From a virus: DNA of 21,700 nucleotides. The notes beneath the pieces were generated by a model. That model searched no databases. It had not been told where the DNA came from and saw only the letters and a program-made list of their open reading frames with translations. The stretch is taken from positions 1-21,700 of IMG/VR virus record IMGVR_UViG_3300027963_000378. One strand, 5' to 3'. A program made the translations under genes and the position numbers. Of this stretch, positions 14,736 through 21,700 are shown in pieces; within the stretch, counting starts at the first letter, position 1, and each line of letters begins with the position of its first letter.

Positions 14736-17700
14736 CAATTTCTCCTGTATTCTTCAATCTTAGTGGAACGTAGATAAATTCAACTGCCTTGACTGGCTCA
14801 ATAGCAACGTCTAAGTATAGTTCGTTACGGTCGATTCTGCTTGGAGTATTATTCGACTCATCGCAAACTACTAGATAATCATATATCGCACGTTGACCCA
14901 CTAATTCAAGCAATAGACTCTCTGTTGCTGCTTTAATTTCATCACGTGTAATCTTATCATTTGGTTCAAATACATATGGTTTTGCTAGTTTGTCTAGCTG
15001 GCCACGTAAGTAAACAATCAATCTAGCCACGTTAACACGATCAAGCGCACTTGCATTTCGTGCTCTTGTCTTTTGTCCGTATATAACTAAACCCGATCCT
15101 GTTAAGAATGTTAATGGGTTAAGATTTACAGCATATAGTGTATCGCGTTGACCTTCATTAAGTGATATAGACTTCCATTCGCCTTCTACCGAATCAACAT
15201 ATCCGATCGATGTTGCGTTTGTAATACCACCGCGGCGTGTACCAGCTGGTGCAAACCAAGGATAGCTAACTCCGTCACTTAGTGCTATGGTACGTAATAC
15301 CATGTGACTTGCAGGAACTACGATTTCGTTACCATAGTTGTCTGTAGTATAACCACTTGGATAATAAACACCTAAGTATTCGTCGTATGTTACTAAACCA
15401 TCTTCGCCGTTATCTACTGCAAGCATAGCATTTGATCCCCATTCATTGAGGGTTGTTGCATCGCTTGTTAAACGGAATGGTGTATCACCAATAACAAATG
15501 CTGTCTGCTTACGATCAATATTGAGGCCAACCATGTTAGCGATCAATTCAGTATATCCTGGGCAAGCAATGATATTGAATGTACGTATTTCTCTTTCACG
15601 TAGATCTTGATTAGTATCAACTAGTGATTTCATGTGCTTAACAACAACTTTACGCTGTGCTTTGCGTCCAAATAGACCACGTCCGTCAGCAGCATTGCCG
15701 CTTTCGTTAACCCAACGATGTGGATAATAAGTTGTTTGGCGTTCTCCGCTATTAAATCTGATATTGTCTGCTTCGATATCGATGTAATTTTGAACGAATC
15801 TTTTTACAGAGAATCCGCTACGACGTTTGTTGAATAATAACATACCACGTGGATAAAGTGCAGGATCTGGTGCATCAAAATCGATGAAATTGCTGTATAG
15901 TAGATCAGCTATATCACCTGGAGTATTACTATTAGTTCCGTTTGTGTTATAGCGAGCATCAGCAAATACAATACCATCTTCAGTTGATTGATCACTAGTA
16001 TCAACGGATATCCATTTTAGATTATAACCATCCCACTTATAAAGTGCAGGGTAGTTTTCGATATCACCTGAATCAATCCATAGATCACCATTTCTCAATG
16101 TAGTTCCGTCACTCTGTGTTTTTGGCTTAGTCGCACTTACAATCGGACCTGCAGAATCTGTTTGGAAATCTACATTTGAATCATAATATGGACTTGCTAG
16201 CAATGAATTTGGAACACCGTTATATGTACCGTCAAATAAGTATCCAACCCAAGTACGACCATTATGTATCATTATGTCAACACTGTCAATTACTGAGCTA
16301 TACCATAATTTACCGTCATCTGGTATAGTATTTGGTGGACTAAACGCTGCTGTATATTTTAATGGTTTCCAGTTAGTTGCTATATAGTCATGCAATTCGT
16401 CACCAACTGGTGCAGTGTAGAAGTTAGGTGAACCTGAATTAGTTACAACATTAAATGGTGTAAACAGTAATCCCAACGGGCTGAAAGTACCGTCTTTTAG
16501 TCTTATTTCTCCACCCTTTAGGTGTTCGATTATTAGTCTATTACGAGAATCAACACTTGCTTCAACATCTGCTATGCCAGCAGCATTAATTGCAGCAGCC
16601 ATGTCGCTTGCATCACTTACTGCATGATGTGCTTGAAAAGATACCGTAACATCTGTTGATAAACCAGGGTATCCAACGACTGATGCTGCTAGATTAAATG
16701 TGTAAGTTCTTAGATTTACAAATGTGCTAGCTGTAATCGGAACACTAGTAATAGTAGTTGGATCTGGCTGTTCTCTGCGGAAAACTTTAAATGTAGCTGC
16801 TTCCATGAAATACTCAGGTGAAAGACCACTATAGTTGTCGGTTTTCGTTGCTTCAGTTAAATTGAACTGTACGTACAAATTACCTCTTGCTATGTTTTTA
16901 CCACCACCGGTTCTATCTAAGTAATATGTAGCATCATGGTTGTTAGAATAAACCGGAGCTTCAACTAGATCCCATGTTAGTGTTTGTGCGTTCCAAATCT
17001 TAATTCTCCAACGAGCACCAAGATTAACGTCTGTTGTTTTAATCCATACAGACCCACTCGGACGAGGAGCAGGATCTCTTGTCTTAAAGCGAGGAACTGA
17101 AGTGTGTGGACCAATCTGTAGAGCAGGACCGTAATATGTTCCAGTAGCAATACCAGTTGAACTAGTTGCCGTGCTAGACGCTACAAGTGTACCTGTACCG
17201 GCTTCAATAACGATAGCGTTTGATAGTGAGCTGTCAAGTTGTGGACTATCAGCTGCACCGTTGCAGTATAGTTCTAAACGTGAATTAACCACGGCTGCAC
17301 TTACTCCGCGCAATGTATCGTTATTAAATAGAACGTTAATGTCACTTGCAAGTGCATTTACAGTAGTTCCCGATGTAAGTGTTACTTCGACACCGTTGAT
17401 GATTATGCTGTGTCCTGCAGTTAATGTAGGATTACTTTTGTTACCTGCAACAAGCGGCCAGCTGTTATTCCAATCATCTGAACCTACTAGAACCCAATCA
17501 CCCATTCTATTTTTGAAGTAAATCTTGTTAAGTGTAGTGATAGCTACTACTGCGTAATCACCTACTTTACCTACTGAGCCTAAAGGAGCACCAGTTAATT
17601 GATCTATCTTAGTGCTGTCTACGATTACAGTAGGAACTCTATTTGTGAACTGCTGTCCACCTCTTACTGTGGCTGCAGCGCCATTCCATTCAAATATACC

Positions 17701-18132
17701 AAATCTCGAATCTTTAACATCAAACCAATATGTTCCATCTTCTGGATTTGCACTTGGTCCAACTGCAAGAGGTGCTAGTTGTGCTACATCAAGATTTGAT
17801 CTAACAACATAAGCACTGTTGCTTACTGCTAGATAGCTGTATGCTGCTTGTAATCCGTATTCGTTAAGTTCACCACCATGAACTGGGTTCTGGCTAGCAT
17901 CCTTATAAAACAATGGCGTACCAAATGTTTCGGTCAAATCTCTCTGGCTAGTAATCAAATATGGCTTACCAGCGTTTGCTTTTAATGTACCAACTGCGAT
18001 ACCAGTGCCGGAACCGTTGGTTTTATTTTCTTGTGATGACACTATTATAAGTGGGCGTGTTCCTGGTGCGGCTGTGACATAAAAGCTTTCATCAATTACT
18101 TGTACTTCTACGCCGGGTGAATTTAACGTCAT
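14716..18132 (-). CDS. 18: gp18 tail sheath protein, with about 600-aa insertion
   Basis: A 1138-aa contractile sheath subunit, far longer than T4 gp18 (659). The N-terminus (SPGVEVQVIDESFYV, GTRPLIIVSSQ, LTETFGTPLFY, YSYLAVSNSAYVVRSN to about 113) and C-terminal part (from about 750: RGMLLFNKRRSGFSVKRFV, FNIIACPGYTELIANMVGLN, RDTLYAVNLNPLTFLTGSG, IYGQKTRARNASALDRVNVA, LYLDVAIEPVKAVEFIYVPL) are typical sheath core blocks. Residues about 125-715 are an insertion with five short GxLW…WNGxxW-like units and two Flagellin-IN-like beta modules (about 236-315 and 478-558). Sheath insertions point outward, so these probably decorate the tail surface. ACTAAATA and AGGAG stand upstream. The high Ala/Val/Thr content fits a beta-rich exterior. 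Confidence 0.96.
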   Translation of the reverse strand: MTLNSPGVEVQVIDESFYVTAAPGTRPLIIVSSQENKTNGSGTGIAVGTLKANAGKPYLITSQRDLTETFGTPLFYKDASQNPVHGGELNEYGLQAAYSYLAVSNSAYVVRSNLDVAQLAPLAVGPSANPEDGTYWFDVKDSRFGIFEWNGAAATVRGGQQFTNRVPTVIVDSTKIDQLTGAPLGSVGKVGDYAVVAITTLNKIYFKNRMGDWVLVGSDDWNNSWPLVAGNKSNPTLTAGHSIIINGVEVTLTSGTTVNALASDINVLFNNDTLRGVSAAVVNSRLELYCNGAADSPQLDSSLSNAIVIEAGTGTLVASSTATSSTGIATGTYYGPALQIGPHTSVPRFKTRDPAPRPSGSVWIKTTDVNLGARWRIKIWNAQTLTWDLVEAPVYSNNHDATYYLDRTGGGKNIARGNLYVQFNLTEATKTDNYSGLSPEYFMEAATFKVFRREQPDPTTITSVPITASTFVNLRTYTFNLAASVVGYPGLSTDVTVSFQAHHAVSDASDMAAAINAAGIADVEASVDSRNRLIIEHLKGGEIRLKDGTFSPLGLLFTPFNVVTNSGSPNFYTAPVGDELHDYIATNWKPLKYTAAFSPPNTIPDDGKLWYSSVIDSVDIMIHNGRTWVGYLFDGTYNGVPNSLLASPYYDSNVDFQTDSAGPIVSATKPKTQSDGTTLRNGDLWIDSGDIENYPALYKWDGYNLKWISVDTSDQSTEDGIVFADARYNTNGTNSNTPGDIADLLYSNFIDFDAPDPALYPRGMLLFNKRRSGFSVKRFVQNYIDIEADNIRFNSGERQTTYYPHRWVNESGNAADGRGLFGRKAQRKVVVKHMKSLVDTNQDLREREIRTFNIIACPGYTELIANMVGLNIDRKQTAFVIGDTPFRLTSDATTLNEWGSNAMLAVDNGEDGLVTYDEYLGVYYPSGYTTDNYGNEIVVPASHMVLRTIALSDGVSYPWFAPAGTRRGGITNATSIGYVDSVEGEWKSISLNEGQRDTLYAVNLNPLTFLTGSGLVIYGQKTRARNASALDRVNVARLIVYLRGQLDKLAKPYVFEPNDKITRDEIKAATESLLLELVGQRAIYDYLVVCDESNNTPSRIDRNELYLDVAIEPVKAVEFIYVPLRLKNTGEIAGIGSK

Positions 18133-18139
18133 ATCCGAT

Positions 18140-18144
18140 CTCCT
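18140..18144 (-). promoter_or_regulatory. Shine-Dalgarno of tail sheath gene
   Basis: AGGAG on the minus strand, 7 nt before the ATG at 18132, fixes the sheath start. Confidence 0.75.
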
Positions 18145-18164
18145 GTTATTGCAGACTTCAGTAA

Positions 18165-18172
18165 TATTTAGT
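18165..18172 (-). promoter_or_regulatory. Late promoter-like box ACTAAATA before tail sheath gene
   Basis: ACTAAATA on the minus strand, 32 nt before the gp18 ATG, is a variant of the T4 late box; CTAAATA-type forms are reported for marine T4-like phages. It is the only candidate in the divergent gap. Confidence 0.5.
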
Positions 18173-18216
18173 ATTATATCTAGAAAATCATGTCTATATA
18201 ACCGTGAAAAGGTGGA

Positions 18217-18258
18217 ATAAAGGTAATATATAATTTAGATAAAGGTAAATAAAGGTAA
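18217..18258 (+). repeat. Three direct copies of ATAAAGGTAA
   Basis: ATAAAGGTAA occurs at 18217-18226, 18239-18248 and 18249-18258, the last two exactly adjacent, all within the 137-nt divergent gap. It could be an operator or a repeated ribosome-binding motif: the last copy gives AAAGG about 14 nt before the plus-strand ATG. Confidence 0.7.
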
Positions 18259-18264
18259 TAAATA
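18229..18264 (+). promoter_or_regulatory. Promoter elements for the plus-strand zinc protein
   Basis: A perfect TATAAT (18229-18234) lies 36 nt before the ATG with only a weak -35 (GTGAAA, 18204-18209, 19-nt spacer). Separately, AATAAATA (18257-18264) ends 5 nt before the ATG and matches the late box at 7 of 8 positions. Either or both may be used. Confidence 0.45.
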
Positions 18265-18269
18265 TTTCT

Positions 18270-18590
18270 ATGATTGAAAATATATGCCCTAAGTGTAATA
18301 ATAGAGCAAGAGCTATAAATTACAAGAAAAACGATAAGACTTATTATCGCAGATTGTGCGACCCCTGTAATGCTGACGAAAAGAAGAAGAAGAAACCCAA
18401 ATGGCTAACACAAGGTTATAAGAAAAAAACAAAATGCGAAGCTTGTGGATTTTCAGCTGATTATACAGAACAGCTAACTGTATACGAATCTAACAACAGT
18501 TTTAAAACTATCTGCTTGAACTGCGATGCTGCGGTTAAGATAACAAATAAATTAGAGAAGAAAAAAAGCGATCTTAAACCAGACTTTTAA
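18270..18590 (+). CDS. Small zinc-ribbon protein, degenerate HNH-like
   Basis: A 106-aa basic protein with four CxxC knuckles: C6/C9, C30/C33, C56/C59 and C82/C85, enough for two zinc ribbons. A Lys-rich linker (38-55) joins them. The second half, KCEACGF…ICLNC, follows the layout of HNH-type phage proteins of the family CxxCGF…LDVHHIDGN…CxxC, but the His residues are absent (LTVYESNNSFKTICLNC), so no nuclease activity is expected. DNA or RNA binding is likely. It is the only plus-strand gene in the window, is divergent from gp18, and its last 17 nt overlap the 3' end of the convergent dNMP kinase gene. I know similar small zinc proteins from marine T4-like phages but no assigned function. 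Confidence 0.82.
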   Translation: MIENICPKCNNRARAINYKKNDKTYYRRLCDPCNADEKKKKKPKWLTQGYKKKTKCEACGFSADYTEQLTVYESNNSFKTICLNCDAAVKITNKLEKKKSDLKPDF

Positions 18591-19158
18591 TACGTTCTTT
18601 TAGATCTCCTAATGTATCGTTATTTTGTATGATTTTATCAAATTCTGCCAATGCCCATTGCCATTCACTAGCGTGTATATCTTTTGGTACTATACGACGT
18701 GATTGATACTTTTGAAACCAGGCAGGATCTTTACCTCGTTTGATACACCATACGTTACCATCCATGCGCTTGATCATATCAATTTCATTAACAAATCTAG
18801 TATCCGGTATGACATAGTTTTTACTATGATCTTGTAATTTCTTTTCCATGCTAGCAATCCAGATGTCTTTGTGAAATCCTTCACGACACACTTCTGTACC
18901 CCACATCTGCAATACCCAGCGTGGCGTAAGATCAGCATAGTTTAATCTGTCTGCCCACCAAGGGTCGCGCTTTTCTCTCCAAGCGCGACTCTCGTCAGTA
19001 TCACCTTCTAATAATGCTCGATCCCACCCAAATACTACTGATACAGCATCTTTCAAACTATCAGCAAAACTAATCTTAACAAATCCGTGATCTTTTTCTA
19101 ATATATCAGCAACAGTACCTTTACCGCTGCCGATTAGACCACATACTCCTATGATCAT
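18574..19158 (-). CDS. 1: Deoxynucleoside monophosphate kinase (gp1-like)
   Basis: A 194-aa P-loop kinase, shorter than T4 gp1 (241). Walker A is GLIGSGKGT (7-15). KISFADSLKDAVSVVFGW (32-49), RDPWWADRL, LTPRWVLQMWGTEVCREGFH (77-96) and VIPDTRFVNEIDMIKRMDG are the characteristic dNMP kinase blocks. T4 gp1 phosphorylates dGMP, dTMP and 5-hydroxymethyl-dCMP to diphosphates for phage DNA synthesis. The ATG overlaps the stop of the upstream glycosyltransferase gene (ATGA, 19155-19158), making it the third gene of that operon; this pairing of nucleotide kinase and glycosyltransferases is odd. Substrates here are inferred from the family. Confidence 0.92.
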   Translation of the reverse strand: MIIGVCGLIGSGKGTVADILEKDHGFVKISFADSLKDAVSVVFGWDRALLEGDTDESRAWREKRDPWWADRLNYADLTPRWVLQMWGTEVCREGFHKDIWIASMEKKLQDHSKNYVIPDTRFVNEIDMIKRMDGNVWCIKRGKDPAWFQKYQSRRIVPKDIHASEWQWALAEFDKIIQNNDTLGDLKERIKSLV

Positions 19159-20261
19159 TTATTGAGATCCTCTTCAGTTAACCCCATTAATAAACAGTTG
19201 TTCTTTAATCGTGCATCTGTCGGATTCATCTTATGTGCGATTATAGCATGTTTTTTAGAATCATCAATTAACCCCGAATACCAACCACCCAATGCTGCGA
19301 GATCGTGTGGCTCTGACCCCCAACATTCGCTATCGGTTATATAGCTCATACCTTTGTTAGCTATCGACAAACATTTTGTAGCAGCCCAATGACAGGTATT
19401 CCAGTCTTTTAATGCATATGCTGCTCTCGCCAATTCCAACCAAGGTTCTCTAGTATGTGGCCATTCTAACATACCTTTAAATGCCCAATCCATACTTTCG
19501 GAATTCTTGCCCATATTACGGTAGCAACGACTCATATAACGCATACTCGCAGAACGTTCTTCTGCCCACGTAGCATTGGGTAATTTTATGTGGGTTTCAA
19601 ACTCTTTAATAGCTTCTTCATTTTGTGCAAAGAAAAAAAGCTCACGTGCGTAGTAGTGACGCATACGATCGTTCTCGGGATCTTCTTTTACTGCCTGTGA
19701 TAACAGTGGCAGATATTGTGATCTGCTCTTTGAGTTATCTGCACGATGATGTAGCAAAATATCAGGTACAGTTACTCTATTCTCATATGTTGAATTCTGC
19801 CAATATAGCGTTTCATGGCATGGATGACGCCAACGATAGCCGTGCCTGTGATGCATCTTATCTGCATAGAACACTTTATCAGGACTTCCGTCCGGTTTCC
19901 AGTTCCAAGTATAGCTGTATGCCATCCTCTGTATGTTACCGTTATGCTCATCCCAGGCTTTTTGCATAGCTTCTAACCAACCAGGTTGTAAGTATTCGTC
20001 AATATCGATACTTAGACACATATCGATATCCGGTGGAATTAATGCTAATGCAGTATTTCTAGGGATATCAAAACGCCACGGTTTTACTTTTATATTATAA
20101 ACAACTGCACCGAGTTCTCGCAGTCGTTCTACGGTACCGTCTGTACTACCGGTATCACAAACCAGTATAAGATCAGCATCTTTTGAAGCTTCCATAAAAT
20201 TGTCAACTTGAGCAATTTCGTTTAAACTGATAGCATATACGCAAGTTTTAATCTTACTCAC
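19155..20261 (-). CDS. GT-A glycosyltransferase with TPR-like C-terminus, paralogue B
   Basis: A 368-aa protein with a family 2-like nucleotide-sugar binding domain: TCVYAISLNE (6-15), VCDTGSTDGTVERL (34-47), PWRFDIPRN (61-69) and the metal-binding DIDE (86-89) in a SIDIDEYLQPGW context. A conserved H-x-RHGYRWRHPCHETL (137-152) is a probable acceptor or catalytic region. From about residue 190 to the end the sequence is helical with TPR-like repeats (MRHYYARELFFFAQNEEAIK, SRCYRNMGKNSESMDWAFKG, ELARAAYALKDWNTCHWAAT). It probably transfers a sugar in the cytoplasm, with the TPR part choosing the partner. It is closely related to the upstream gene (tandem duplication) and overlaps both neighbours by 4 nt. 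Donor and acceptor are unknown. Confidence 0.88.
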   Translation of the reverse strand: MSKIKTCVYAISLNEIAQVDNFMEASKDADLILVCDTGSTDGTVERLRELGAVVYNIKVKPWRFDIPRNTALALIPPDIDMCLSIDIDEYLQPGWLEAMQKAWDEHNGNIQRMAYSYTWNWKPDGSPDKVFYADKMHHRHGYRWRHPCHETLYWQNSTYENRVTVPDILLHHRADNSKSRSQYLPLLSQAVKEDPENDRMRHYYARELFFFAQNEEAIKEFETHIKLPNATWAEERSASMRYMSRCYRNMGKNSESMDWAFKGMLEWPHTREPWLELARAAYALKDWNTCHWAATKCLSIANKGMSYITDSECWGSEPHDLAALGGWYSGLIDDSKKHAIIAHKMNPTDARLKNNCLLMGLTEEDLNK

Positions 20262-21331
20262 TGTGCTGCCTCCTTATAGTAATTTAAATTATTAATCAAT
20301 CTACCATCCTCTGGTGCCATGTTATGTGCTTGTTCACCATATTCTACTGCTTTCTTGTATAGGCCTATTTTATAACAAGCTAATGCTGCTGTGTCATATC
20401 CGTTCTCACCCCAAGCCTGTGGATCTTGTGTAAATCCATCTCGACGAGCAGTAACTTCTAGGCATTTTTTCATAGTTATGAAACAGCTTTCCCAATCTTC
20501 ACGGGTCATATAAGACTTGCCCCAATGAAATAGTGTTTCTCTTTCGGGGCTATCTTGTACTGCTTTTTGATACCAAAGATCTGCAGTACTCCAATCGTTT
20601 TTATCGCCGTATAACTGTGCGATTAATCGACCAATATATGACTTTACTATTCCACCATCTTCACAAAGCTCATAGCTTTTTAAACGTGCTTCGATAGCTT
20701 TGTCTGTTTCGCCTCTCATCTGATATTCACCAGCTAAGAACGCATAGGTTTTCCAGTAACGATCGCCTTCTTGTATTTTTAGTTCTAATAGGTTTACGTA
20801 GCTACCGCGACCTTCTTTTGCATCTTGATACTCATCGAGATAAAACTCTGGAATCCAAATATCTCTAGTAGGAATAGTCCAGTCTAATCGTTCGTGTACT
20901 GGCCAGCACCAGAAGCAATTATGTCTAGCATGTATCTTATAATGCCATTGCCAGGGGCCTTGATTATGTCTGTATCTGTGATTGGCTGTAGTTACATCAT
21001 CTTCCCAGGCATTTTCGATAGCCTGGCGCCATCCTGGTAAAAGCACTTCATCTAGATCTTGCCAAATACAAACATCAACGTCTGCAGGTAAAAGATTTAA
21101 ACTGGTATTACGTGCTACATCAAATCGCCAGGGACTTACTGCTATCGAATAAACATCAACCCCTCGTGCTTTTAATTTTTCTACAGTACCGTCAGTGCTA
21201 CCAGTATCGCAGATTAATCTTACATCTGCTTCTTGGTTGCTATCTGCCCAACGATCTATGTTTTTTTCTTCGTTCTTACATATAGTATAAATGGCTATTT
21301 TTAATTTTTTCTTCTCAGATATTTCAGTCAT
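20258..21331 (-). CDS. GT-A glycosyltransferase with TPR-like C-terminus, paralogue A
   Basis: A 357-aa paralogue of the next gene. The N-domain has IAIYTICKNEEKNIDRW (12-28), ICDTGSTDGTVEKL (40-53), PWRFDVARN (67-75) and the DLDE metal motif (92-95) in WQDLDEVLLPGW. KIHARHNCFWCWPVHERLDW (132-151) aligns with the H-RH…W-P-HE-L block of its partner. TPR-like helices fill residues about 190-350 (AFLAGEYQMRGETDKAIEA, LWYQKAVQDSPERETLFHWG, ALACYKIGLYKKAVEYGEQA). It is the first gene of a three-gene operon; a TTGACA-type promoter and GAGGG ribosome site precede the ATG. The likely product is a sugar modification of a phage or host structure. The target is not shown by the sequence. Confidence 0.88.
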   Translation of the reverse strand: MTEISEKKKLKIAIYTICKNEEKNIDRWADSNQEADVRLICDTGSTDGTVEKLKARGVDVYSIAVSPWRFDVARNTSLNLLPADVDVCIWQDLDEVLLPGWRQAIENAWEDDVTTANHRYRHNQGPWQWHYKIHARHNCFWCWPVHERLDWTIPTRDIWIPEFYLDEYQDAKEGRGSYVNLLELKIQEGDRYWKTYAFLAGEYQMRGETDKAIEARLKSYELCEDGGIVKSYIGRLIAQLYGDKNDWSTADLWYQKAVQDSPERETLFHWGKSYMTREDWESCFITMKKCLEVTARRDGFTQDPQAWGENGYDTAALACYKIGLYKKAVEYGEQAHNMAPEDGRLINNLNYYKEAAQ

Positions 21332-21351
21332 GATTTTTTACCCTCATGATT

Positions 21352-21380
21352 AGTTTATCTGATATTGTCTTGAATGTCAA
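21352..21380 (-). promoter_or_regulatory. sigma70-like promoter for the glycosyltransferase operon
   Basis: TTGACA (21375-21380, 6/6) and TAAACT (21352-21357, 4/6) with a 17-nt spacer on the minus strand, 20 nt before the ATG. No late box is present, so this operon is probably expressed before the structural genes that flank it. Confidence 0.55.
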
Positions 21381-21391
21381 GGTTTTTTGGC

Positions 21392-21700
21392 TTAACCAAT
21401 AATAAAAGTATAGCCCTGACCGCCAGTTACCTGTTGCATTAATTCTGCTTCAAGCTGTGTGATCATTTCTTTAGCTTCTGCTTTCATAGCAGTACCATTT
21501 AGCGCACTTCCACCTTGTGGTCCTGCGATCTGTGTGAATTTTTCACGTGCTTCGCCCATCATCATTTTACAATCTGCTAGCGTGTAATCTTTAATCCACT
21601 GATTGGCATATATGTCCTGTAGTATAACAAAATCTGGGCGATAATTGTAAGTCCAAATCAGTACTTGTTCGTTACCTCTGGGACGCTGCATTATAGTTAA
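21392..21700 (-). CDS. C-terminal end of a neck/virion structural protein (gp13-like), 5' end off window
   Basis: The reading frame is open to the right edge (three sense codons precede the first internal ATG at 21691), so this is the 102-codon tail of a longer gene, not a complete 99-aa protein. VLIWTYNYRPDFVILQDIYA is followed by WIKDYTLADCKMMMGEAREK, FTQIAGPQGGSALNG and KAEAKEMITQLEAELMQQV, ending in FIIG. The pattern (helix, KF-x-x-x-GPxGG-x-x-LNG, helix, short hydrophobic end) resembles the C-terminus of T4 gp13 neck proteins and relatives in marine T4-like phages. A role at the head-tail connector is likely; whether it is gp13 itself or a related larger protein cannot be decided from this fragment. 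Confidence 0.65.
   Translation of the reverse strand, partial: LTIMQRPRGNEQVLIWTYNYRPDFVILQDIYANQWIKDYTLADCKMMMGEAREKFTQIAGPQGGSALNGTAMKAEAKEMITQLEAELMQQVTGGQGYTFIIG

Noticed and set aside
21324-21347. A 7-codon upstream reading frame before the first GT-TPR gene
   Set aside because: ATG overlaps the real Shine-Dalgarno and the frame ends just past the true start; too short and without features to call a leader peptide.
21392-21691. A complete 99-aa gene starting at ATG 21691
   Set aside because: The frame stays open to the window edge, no ribosome site precedes that ATG, and the sequence resembles the C-terminus of a longer neck-type protein.
1-21700. tRNA genes, CRISPR arrays, insertion sequences, phage attachment sites
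   Set aside because: No cloverleaf-like region, spaced repeats, transposase or integrase was seen by eye; non-coding gaps are all under 140 nt.

Overview
The window is part of the genome of a T4-like tailed phage (myovirus, Caudoviricetes). It carries recognisable homologues of T4 gp18 (sheath), gp19 (tube), gp4 (head completion), gp16/gp17 (terminase), gp32 (ssDNA-binding protein), UvsX, UvsY and gp1 (dNMP kinase). It also has several hypothetical structural proteins of the type seen in marine T4-like phages. The DNA is AT-rich, densely coded and contains no tRNA, IS element or CRISPR array that I can see. The first gene looks like an alphaproteobacterial-type family 8 glycosyltransferase, so a marine alphaproteobacterial or cyanobacterial host is plausible. 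The host cannot be fixed from this window.

All genes but one lie on the minus strand, so the window reads from right to left. (1) 21700-21392: the C-terminal end of a neck/virion protein with a gp13-like tail. (2) 21331-18574: an operon of two tandem paralogous glycosyltransferase-TPR proteins and a dNMP kinase, joined by ATGA overlaps and preceded by a sigma70-like promoter. (3) 18270-18590: the only plus-strand gene, a small four-knuckle zinc protein. (4) 18132-11026: an unusually long tail sheath (1138 aa), the tail tube, a tube-like protein with a long coiled-coil extension, and a small structural protein. (5) 11026-7406: gp4, terminase small subunit, two hypotheticals and terminase large subunit. 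(6) 7373-4545: a 942-aa putative virion protein. (7) 4432-1618: the recombination/replication set gp32, UvsX, a small acidic protein and UvsY. (8) 1584-1: a mannose-6-phosphate isomerase-type cupin and a glycosyltransferase that runs off the left edge.

Structural genes are preceded by T4-type late boxes ([T/G]ATAAATA). Five of these boxes end only 4-7 nt before the start codon of genes with no good Shine-Dalgarno site, which suggests leaderless late mRNAs. Those at least 19 nt away have a Shine-Dalgarno site. gp32 and the glycosyltransferase operon instead have TTGACA-type sigma70 promoters. The gp32 promoter lies inside the hairpin that looks like the terminator of the upstream structural gene. 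The most distinctive accessory content is the glycosylation gene set: three glycosyltransferases plus a mannose-type cupin, split between an apparent early unit and an apparent late unit.
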